Positions 5,833 to 10,334 of a DNA stretch of 10,334 nucleotides are shown piece by piece. The stretch spans positions 1 through 10,334 of the forward strand of contig USSH01000063.1 in assembly GCA_900557435.1 (NCBI GenBank), in the 5' to 3' direction. Both the position numbers and the translations under genes were made by a program. Position 1 is the first letter of the stretch. Each line of letters starts with the position of its first letter. The notes under the pieces were generated by a model, which was given only the letters and a program-made list of their open reading frames with translations, was not told the DNA's origin and did no database searches. This DNA comes from an uncultured Coprococcus sp. GTDB lineage: Bacteria > Bacillota > Clostridia > Lachnospirales > Lachnospiraceae.

Positions 5833-5861
5833 ATACAAGACAGCAATAGGAGGATATTAAT

Positions 5862-6242
5862 ATGAAGACAATAATAAGTACAACGAAAGCACCTGCAGCA
5901 ATAGGCCCATATTCACAGGCAGTTCTTGTGAATGGTATGTTGTTTACATCAGGTGTTATACCTATTGACCCAGAGACAAATACGCTGGTTCAGGGTGATG
6001 TTGAGGTTCAGGCAAGACAGGCAATAGGCAATCTCAAGAATCTTATCGAGGCATCGGGTTCAGCCATGGACAAAGTTGTAAAGACAACCGTGTTCATAAA
6101 GAACATGAATGACTTTGGAAAGATAAACGATATATACAAGGAGTTTTTTACAAGTGATTTTCCTGCTCGTTCATGTGTGGAAGTTGCAAGACTGCCAAAG
6201 GATGTGCTGATAGAGATAGAGGCTATAGCGGTGGTTGAATAA
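5862..6242 (+). CDS. ridA: RidA family enamine/imine deaminase (YjgF/YER057c/UK114)
   Basis: At 126 residues this is the standard length for RidA, a homotrimer that hydrolyses the reactive 2-aminoacrylate and related enamines released by PLP enzymes to keto acids and ammonia. The sequence opens MKTIISTTKAPAAIGPYSQA with the conserved Tyr17, and contains LFTSGVIPIDP. It ends in PARSCVEVARLPKDVLIEIEA, where Arg103 binds the substrate carboxylate and Glu120 is the conserved acidic residue. These features place it in the catalytically competent RidA subgroup. A perfect AGGAGG (5848-5853) lies 8 nt before the ATG. The CPBP protease gene begins 4 nt after the stop, which suggests translation coupling. 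It sits about 180 nt after the cvfB-like gene behind a repeat-bearing leader. Confidence 0.96.
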   Translation: MKTIISTTKAPAAIGPYSQAVLVNGMLFTSGVIPIDPETNTLVQGDVEVQARQAIGNLKNLIEASGSAMDKVVKTTVFIKNMNDFGKINDIYKEFFTSDFPARSCVEVARLPKDVLIEIEAIAVVE

Positions 6243-6246
6243 ACAT

Positions 6247-7209
6247 ATGGATATGATAGAGACAAGGAAAAAGATCCGTGGAGCTACATGGTTCTTCGCA
6301 TCGCTTATAGTGACTTATATCATAGTCGTTGTGGTACTCATGTTGAGTGGACTGGGAAATAAGATCTCAATGGTTCAGAATCTGCTTATCAGTCAGGGAA
6401 TGATATTTGTGCCAACTTTGATCTTTATAATTATAACAAGATGTGATATAAAGGAAACTCTCAGGATAAGAAAAACCCATTGGTCGGCGATCTTTATCGT
6501 GCCGATTTTCGTGTTGGCGCTGGAGCCGGTCATGTCGGTCATCAATTCCATAAGTCTGCTGTGGGTGGACAGTGCTACAGCGGAGCTTGCAACTGATCTG
6601 GTGGCAAAATATCCTTTCTTGGTATCGACAGCTCTTATGGCATTAACGCCGTGCATAGTTGAGGAATTGGCGTATAGGGGCGTTATTTTGGGAAGTTACA
6701 GATACAGCAGCCGTATATGGGCAATTGTCATTTCCGGAGTGCTGTTCGGTGCAATGCACATGAATTTTAATCAGATGGCGTATGCAGTGGTTCTTGGAAT
6801 GATGCTCGGACTTCTGGCGGAGGTTACGGGAAGCATACTCCCAACGATGCTGGCGCATTTTTGTTTTAACGAGATTTCAGTTTGCATAAGCTATTTTGTA
6901 TATCACAACAGCGCGTTAAAGAGTGTTGTGGATTCAGCAGCGAAAAATACGGTATCGACAAAAGAGCTTATTATCACAATAGTCAGTCTGACGCCGTTGG
7001 CGGTCGGTGGGCTTTGTGTAGCGTTCGCGCTTCTCTATGCACTTGCCGTCATAAATGGCAGGAAAGAAGAGATCTTTGGAATGTTCCGAAGACAAAAGAG
7101 ATTTGCAGATGACGGTTCAGAGATAAAGAAACCAAGGATAATATCAATCCCTCTTGTGATTTCATTTGTTGTATGCGTAGGGTTTATGATAATCGGTGAA
7201 GTTTTATAG
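6247..7209 (+). CDS. CPBP family intramembrane metalloprotease (CAAX protease/Abi-like)
   Basis: This 320-residue protein is very hydrophobic, with about eight or nine membrane helices. The three CPBP (PF02517) signatures are intact: EELAYR at 139-144 (catalytic Glu pair and Arg), FGAMH at 167-171 (metal-binding His171), and His204 with Asn208 in AHFCFN. Members include eukaryotic CAAX prenyl proteases (Rce1) and bacterial proteins for bacteriocin self-immunity or processing of membrane peptides; the substrate here is unknown. A charged cytoplasmic linker (about 265-290) precedes a final helix. The start is uncertain. TTG 6235 overlaps the ridA stop codon, ATG 6247 follows it by 4 nt, and ATG 6253 is next; none has a strong ribosome site, so the gene is probably translated by coupling to ridA. 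I chose 6247. Confidence 0.88.
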   Translation: MDMIETRKKIRGATWFFASLIVTYIIVVVVLMLSGLGNKISMVQNLLISQGMIFVPTLIFIIITRCDIKETLRIRKTHWSAIFIVPIFVLALEPVMSVINSISLLWVDSATAELATDLVAKYPFLVSTALMALTPCIVEELAYRGVILGSYRYSSRIWAIVISGVLFGAMHMNFNQMAYAVVLGMMLGLLAEVTGSILPTMLAHFCFNEISVCISYFVYHNSALKSVVDSAAKNTVSTKELIITIVSLTPLAVGGLCVAFALLYALAVINGRKEEIFGMFRRQKRFADDGSEIKKPRIISIPLVISFVVCVGFMIIGEVL

Positions 7210-7215
7210 TCACAT

Positions 7216-7245
7216 GTCAAAAATAACGCTGTCAAAAATAACGCT
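7216..7245 (+). repeat. Perfect 15-bp tandem duplication
   Basis: GTCAAAAATAACGCT occurs twice without a gap (7216-7230 and 7231-7245). It begins 7 nt after the CPBP protease stop codon and precedes the terminator. No hairpin is formed by the unit itself. Confidence 0.9.
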
Positions 7246-7280
7246 AAAGAAATGTTTGAGTATATGTATTTTTACAACAA

Positions 7281-7319
7281 AAAATGTCCACAGATAATAA
7301 AAGTATCTGTGGGCATTTT
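7281..7319. terminator. Bidirectional terminator between the CPBP and DUF378 genes
   Basis: A 16-bp stem (7281-7296 with 7304-7319, one G-U) has a 7-nt loop. The plus strand ends in TTTT; the minus strand continues into six T, so it serves the DUF378 gene even better. It lies 71 nt after the CPBP stop and 23 nt past the DUF378 stop. Confidence 0.9.
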
Positions 7320-7342
7320 CTGTATGCTGATGACTGCTAGTA

Positions 7343-7540
7343 TTAATCTCTGTCGAGAAACCAGTAGAAGGATATGGTGTATAATCCGGCTACTCCAACC
7401 AGTGTATAAATTATCCTGGAGAAAGCTGTCCCAACACCAAAAATACCATCTATGATATTATAGCTGAACAGACCTATGATGCCCCAAACAATAGCACCTA
7501 TGATGGTCAGAGTAAGGCATATGCAGTTAAGTGTTCTCAT
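7343..7540 (-). CDS. DUF378 family small membrane protein (YuzA-like)
   Basis: The 65-residue protein has two membrane helices (about 8-27 and 37-56). It contains the DUF378 pattern: GAIVWGIIGLF near the end of helix one, where the family usually has GxxNWGLxGLF, then SRIIYTLVGVAGLY. The usual Asn before Trp is Val here. A very good ribosome site GGGAGG (complement 7547-7552) lies 6 nt before the ATG at 7540, which supports a real gene despite the small size. It is a single-gene unit, divergent from the arsR-type gene. No function is established for the family. The promoter region (about 7580-7640) is too A/T-rich for me to pick one promoter with confidence. Confidence 0.88.
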   Translation of the reverse strand: MRTLNCICLTLTIIGAIVWGIIGLFSYNIIDGIFGVGTAFSRIIYTLVGVAGLYTISFYWFLDRD

Positions 7541-7684
7541 TGATGACCTCCCAAATTTGTCTGCGCCACAAAAAGACGCATTTATATATTTCTATAATGT
7601 AAGTATGTACTCTAAATAATAATTTTATACCAGAATTGTTACATGGAGTTTTGAACCGGAAGTTCGTGTGCAACTTAGACTCAC

Positions 7685-7713
7685 TTGACACTTGAGTGTG
7701 GCTGTAGTACATT
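7685..7713 (+). promoter_or_regulatory. Promoter of the arsR-HAD operon
   Basis: A perfect TTGACA (7685-7690) and TACATT (7708-7713) are exactly 17 nt apart. Initiation near 7720 falls inside the palindrome at 7719-7734. A second inverted repeat, ACACT-TG-AGTGT (7688-7699), overlaps the -35 and spacer and could be a further protein site or chance. Confidence 0.75.
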
Positions 7714-7718
7714 TACAT

Positions 7719-7734
7719 TTGAATAATTGTTCAA
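7719..7734 (+). promoter_or_regulatory. Predicted SmtB/ArsR-type operator over the start site
   Basis: The 16-bp TTGAATAATTGTTCAA is palindromic at 14 of 16 positions. Its core TGAATA-AT-TGTTCA follows the TGAAyA-nn-TrTTCA pattern of SmtB-family operators. It begins 6 nt after the -10 box, so bound repressor would block initiation. This is the expected autoregulation site of the gene that follows. Confidence 0.7.
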
Positions 7735-7813
7735 TTGGCACAGGTATAACGCTTTGACTGTTTTGCTCAGAAAGGGCGTTTGCATTCGTATACGGAAAGG
7801 ACGAGATGAGGTT

Positions 7814-8119
7814 ATGATAGATTTTGATCAGTATGAACTTGAAAGCTCGGATCTTTTAGATCTTGCAGAGCTGTTCAAGGTGTTTGGGGATTCGACGAGG
7901 ATATCGATCATGTTTGCACTTCTGAAACAGGAGTTGAGTGTTGGTGAGATTGCAGATAAATTGGAAATGAATGCATCTGCTATATCACATCAGCTTAGAG
8001 TGTTAAAGCAGGCAAAGCTTATAAAAAGCAGAAGATCAGGCAAGAATATTATATATGAACTGGCAGATGAACACGTGGTTACGATCATAAAACAGGGAGT
8101 AGATCATATTCTGGAATAA
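7814..8119 (+). CDS. ArsR/SmtB family repressor with a zinc-type alpha-5 site
   Basis: This 101-residue winged-helix protein should bind DNA as a dimer and release it when it binds metal. The recognition region is SVGEIADKLEMNASAISHQL, followed by the wing RRSGKNIIYEL. The C-terminal helix has Asp85, His87, His98 and Glu101, spaced D-x-H-x10-H-x2-E as in SmtB (D104, H106, H117, E120), the site that senses zinc or cobalt. The alpha-3 CxC arsenic site of ArsR is absent (ELSVGEI), and there are no N-terminal cysteines of the CadC type. ATG 7814 gives the standard family length; a TTG at 7727 would place the start inside the operator. GAGG is very close (7808-7811) and AAAGGA is 12 nt away, so translation may be modest. 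It shares a promoter with the HAD gene 28 nt downstream; no metal transporter is adjacent. Confidence 0.92.
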   Translation: MIDFDQYELESSDLLDLAELFKVFGDSTRISIMFALLKQELSVGEIADKLEMNASAISHQLRVLKQAKLIKSRRSGKNIIYELADEHVVTIIKQGVDHILE

Positions 8120-8147
8120 AAATATACAAATTTAGCGAGGTATTTCG

Positions 8148-8774
8148 ATGAAAGTTGAATCACTTATATTTGATATGGATGGAACTCTGTGGGACAGCGC
8201 GGAGAAGGTGGCAGAATCCTGGACAGCGGTGCTTAAGGAACAGCCGGATGTGGACATGGTAGTGACAGAGGCTGATATAAAAGCTATTATGGGCATGCCT
8301 ATGGATGCTATAGCGAGAAAGATGTTTGGAGAGTACCCGGAGAAGAGACAGGAGGAACTTATTGATGCCTGCGGTGATTTTGAAAACAACTATCTCAGAC
8401 AGCATGGAGGAAAACTCTATGATGGCGTTGAGGATACACTGGCAAAGTTATCAGAAACTCACAGGCTTTATATAGTGAGCAACTGTCAGAATGGATATAT
8501 TGAAGCTTTTCTAGAGCACTATGGATTTGGAAAGTATTTTAAAGACATATTGTGCTGGGGAGACACGAAGGTGTCAAAAGGAGAGAGCATAAAGATCATT
8601 ATGGATAAAAACGACATAAAAGATGCTGCATATGTTGGAGATATTCAGGGTGATTGTGACAGTGCAAGATATGCAGGCATAAAGTTCATACATGCAGCCT
8701 ACGGATTTGGCAAGGTTGATGATAAGGATGCGGCTATACAAAAGTTTGAAGATCTTTTGGATGTTGTCGAGTAG
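8148..8774 (+). CDS. HAD superfamily hydrolase (phosphoglycolate phosphatase/beta-phosphoglucomutase-like)
   Basis: The 208-residue soluble protein has all four HAD motifs: DMDGTL (Asp9 nucleophile, Asp11 acid/base), SN at 111-112, Lys144, and GDIQGD (Asp165, Asp169) for magnesium. A helical cap lies between motif I and II (about 15-85), which is subfamily I, as in Gph and beta-phosphoglucomutase. It most likely removes phosphate from a small metabolite; the exact substrate cannot be told. GAGG (8137-8140) lies 7 nt before the ATG. It follows the ArsR-type gene by 28 nt with no terminator between them, so it is probably controlled by that repressor. It ends before a convergent terminator shared with pyrG. 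Confidence 0.92.
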   Translation: MKVESLIFDMDGTLWDSAEKVAESWTAVLKEQPDVDMVVTEADIKAIMGMPMDAIARKMFGEYPEKRQEELIDACGDFENNYLRQHGGKLYDGVEDTLAKLSETHRLYIVSNCQNGYIEAFLEHYGFGKYFKDILCWGDTKVSKGESIKIIMDKNDIKDAAYVGDIQGDCDSARYAGIKFIHAAYGFGKVDDKDAAIQKFEDLLDVVE

Positions 8775-8820
8775 AAAGTGTTACAGACCTGCGTAGATAT
8801 AGCGGTGGTCATATGTTCTC

Positions 8821-8853
8821 ATGCAGCCGGAAAATCTTATTCACCGGCTGTGT
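8821..8853. other. GC-rich hairpin upstream of the convergent terminator
   Basis: CAGCCGG (8824-8830) pairs with CCGGCTG (8844-8850), and the stem can be extended by two G-U pairs and one A-T pair at its base. Only A-runs follow on the plus strand, so it is not a standard terminator for the HAD gene. It may stabilise the mRNA 3' end or assist the next hairpin. Confidence 0.5.
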
Positions 8854-8903
8854 AAAAAAATACCAGACAGATCACATTAAGATGTGGCACTGTCTGGTTT
8901 TTT
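8853..8903. terminator. Bidirectional terminator between the HAD gene and pyrG
   Basis: ACCAGACAG (8862-8870) pairs with CTGTCTGGT (8890-8898), with an inner CACAT/ATGTG extension. A T-run (8898-8903) follows on the plus strand and the A-run 8854-8860 gives seven T on the minus strand. It is 24 nt past the pyrG stop. Confidence 0.9.
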
Positions 8904-8926
8904 ATTTGTATTTGTAATGGATAAAA

Positions 8927-10334
8927 TTATTTGTTCATATGCTCAAGGGCTGCTGCAACAAATCCTTTGAACAGAGGATGTGGTTTGTTTGGTCTCGACT
9001 TGAATTCGGGATGAGCCTGGGTTCCAATAAACCATGGGTGATCAGGAATCTCAACCATCTCTACTATGTGTCCGTCAGGTGAAAGTCCGACAAGCTCCAT
9101 ACCGTTGTCTGAAAGCGCCTGCCTGTAGTCATTGTTGACTTCATATCTGTGTCTGTGACGCTCGTGTATGTACTCTGTTCCGTACAGCTGGTATGACTTT
9201 GAGTCCTTTGCAAGTACGCATGGATAAGAGCCAAGTCTCAGTGTTCCGCCGAGATCAGTCACGTCGTGCTGGTTAGGCATGATATGTATAACCTGATGGA
9301 AAGAGTTTGGATTGAACTCAGAGCTGTGTGCATCTGAGTAACCAAGTACGTTTCTAGCAAATTCAACTATTGTGAGCTGCATACCGAGACAGAGACCAAG
9401 GTATGGGACTTTGTTGGTACGTGCATAGTTGATGGCAGTGATCATACCTTCTATACCTCTGTCACCAAATCCGCCTGGTACAAGTATTCCGTCTACATCG
9501 CCAAGCATCTCTGCTACGTTTTCCTCTGTGACAAGTTCGGAGTCTATCCACTTGATCTCCACATCGGATCTGTTGGCAACACCGGCGTGCTTGAGAGCCT
9601 CAACCACAGAGATATAAGCATCGTGGAGAGACACGTATTTGCCGACAAGAGCTACCTTTACTGAGGTGGTCGGATGTTTCCATGCATCTATCATGTCTGT
9701 CCATTCCTGCCATGCATGTTCCTCTGGCGGAGGACACTCCATGTTGAGACACTCGCAGACGACATCGGCGAGGTGTTCCTTCTCCATGGCAAGAGGTACT
9801 TCGTACAATACGTCGACGTCAAGATTCTGTATGACATTCCTGCTTGGAACATTGCAGAACAGAGCGATTTTGTCCTTTATACCTTGATCGAGAGGAAGAT
9901 CAGAACGACACACAAGTATGTCGGGCTGTATTCCCATTCCCTGCAGGTTCTTTACACTTGCCTGGGTAGGCTTTGTCTTGATTTCGCCTGATGCGCGGAG
10001 ATAAGGAATGAGGGTTACGTGGATCATGATACAGTTTTTAGGTCCAACCTCATGCTGGAACTGTCTGATAGCCTCAAGGAAAGGCTGACTTTCGATATCA
10101 CCGACAGTTCCGCCTATTTCGATAATGGCAACTTCTGTGTCCTTTGCGTCAGGATTCCTGTAGAATCTGTCTTTGATCTCGTTGGTGATATGAGGAACGA
10201 CCTGAACGGTGTGTCCACCGAAATCACCGTGTCTCTCCTTTTGAAGAATACTCCAGTAAACTTTTCCTGTCGTTACATTTGAATTCTTGTTGAGACTCTC
10301 ATCAATAAAACGCTCATAGTGTCCGAGATCCAGA
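8927..10334 (-). CDS. pyrG: CTP synthase (5' end outside the window)
   Basis: This enzyme makes CTP from UTP, ATP and glutamine, the last step of pyrimidine nucleotide synthesis. The frame stays open to the right edge, so 468 residues are visible and about 65 N-terminal residues, including the P-loop, are missing from a typical ~535. From the edge it reads [11 protein letters not shown], later [13 protein letters not shown] in the synthetase domain, then [10 protein letters not shown] (UTP/CTP contact region). The class I glutamine amidotransferase domain has GGFGDRG, the nucleophile motif LGLCLGMQ (Cys codon at complement 9389-9391) and GTQAHPEF (His at complement 9011-9013, Glu at complement 9005-9007). 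The ATG at 10027 is internal and not the start. All key residues seen are intact. The leader, where Firmicutes pyrG attenuation control would lie, is not in view. Confidence 0.98.
   Translation of the reverse strand, partial: LDLGHYERFIDESLNKNSNVTTGKVYWSILQKERHGDFGGHTVQVVPHITNEIKDRFYRNPDAKDTEVAIIEIGGTVGDIESQPFLEAIRQFQHEVGPKNCIMIHVTLIPYLRASGEIKTKPTQASVKNLQGMGIQPDILVCRSDLPLDQGIKDKIALFCNVPSRNVIQNLDVDVLYEVPLAMEKEHLADVVCECLNMECPPPEEHAWQEWTDMIDAWKHPTTSVKVALVGKYVSLHDAYISVVEALKHAGVANRSDVEIKWIDSELVTEENVAEMLGDVDGILVPGGFGDRGIEGMITAINYARTNKVPYLGLCLGMQLTIVEFARNVLGYSDAHSSEFNPNSFHQVIHIMPNQHDVTDLGGTLRLGSYPCVLAKDSKSYQLYGTEYIHERHRHRYEVNNDYRQALSDNGMELVGLSPDGHIVEMVEIPDHPWFIGTQAHPEFKSRPNKPHPLFKGFVAAALEHMNK

Noticed and set aside
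5678..5861. Riboswitch or T-box leader upstream of ridA
   Set aside because: I find no T-box sequence, no known riboswitch core and no terminator hairpin with a T-run; only the short competing stems and purine repeats are present.
7252..7455. A 67-residue plus-strand reading frame
   Set aside because: It crosses the bidirectional terminator at 7281-7319 and overlaps the well-supported DUF378 gene on the other strand.
7727..7813. N-terminal extension of the ArsR protein from a TTG codon
   Set aside because: The TTG lies inside the predicted operator and just after the predicted transcription start. The extra 29 residues do not match the family, and ATG 7814 gives the normal length.
10019..10027. 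ATG at 10027 as the start of a short CTP synthase
   Set aside because: Coding continues upstream without a stop to the window edge and encodes the conserved synthetase domain (for example [13 protein letters not shown]), so this Met is internal.
9429..10282. Several plus-strand reading frames of 62-105 residues
   Set aside because: All lie antisense to pyrG, which is continuous and strongly conserved in motif across the same stretch.

Overview
The window looks like a low-to-medium GC Firmicutes chromosome, most likely a gut clostridium of the Lachnospiraceae (Coprococcus/Butyrivibrio-like). This is inferred from AGGAGG-type ribosome sites, the gene families present (indolepyruvate oxidoreductase, CvfB, DUF378, CPBP protease, plant-type acyl-ACP thioesterase) and a tRNA without an encoded CCA. 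No phage, insertion sequence, CRISPR array or plasmid gene is visible. This is mostly housekeeping chromosome with short, well-marked transcription units.

Layout. 1-183 is the 3' end of an indolepyruvate oxidoreductase beta subunit, closed by a terminator. 312-1409 (+) is a six-helix membrane GGDEF diguanylate cyclase. It meets a minus-strand, membrane-anchored N-acetylmuramoyl-L-alanine amidase (1484-2224) at a shared terminator. From a divergent promoter region, an amidohydrolase-2 family metal hydrolase (2366-3205) is read rightwards. The 612-bp gene-poor stretch 3206-3817 holds a tandem repeat, a possible small RNA unit ending in an 18-bp hairpin, and a minus-strand tRNA-Gln(CUG) with its own promoter and terminator. 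At 3818-5677 an acyl-ACP thioesterase and a CvfB-like S1 RNA-binding protein form a two-gene operon. At 5862-7206 ridA (RidA/YjgF deaminase) is followed 4 nt later by a CPBP membrane protease. A bidirectional terminator separates this from a small minus-strand DUF378 membrane protein (7343-7540). At 7814-8774 an ArsR/SmtB-family repressor and a HAD phosphatase form an operon behind a clear sigma-A promoter, with an SmtB-like palindrome over the predicted start site. A convergent terminator then separates this from pyrG (CTP synthase, minus strand), whose N-terminal ~65 residues lie beyond the right edge.

How the genes relate. The units are mostly independent: amino-acid catabolism (ior), c-di-GMP synthesis, cell-wall hydrolysis, fatty acyl release, RNA binding, enamine detoxification, metal-responsive repression and pyrimidine nucleotide synthesis. 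The most interesting local story is the ArsR gene. It keeps all four ligands of the SmtB/CzrA alpha-5 zinc site, has a matching operator, and is joined not to a metal transporter but to a HAD phosphatase. Other points worth a look are the possible ~110-nt RNA at 3308-3416, short tandem duplications that start exactly 7 nt after two stop codons, a basic tail on CvfB, and a GGDEF enzyme without an I-site. I see no clear evidence of a wholly new multi-gene system here.
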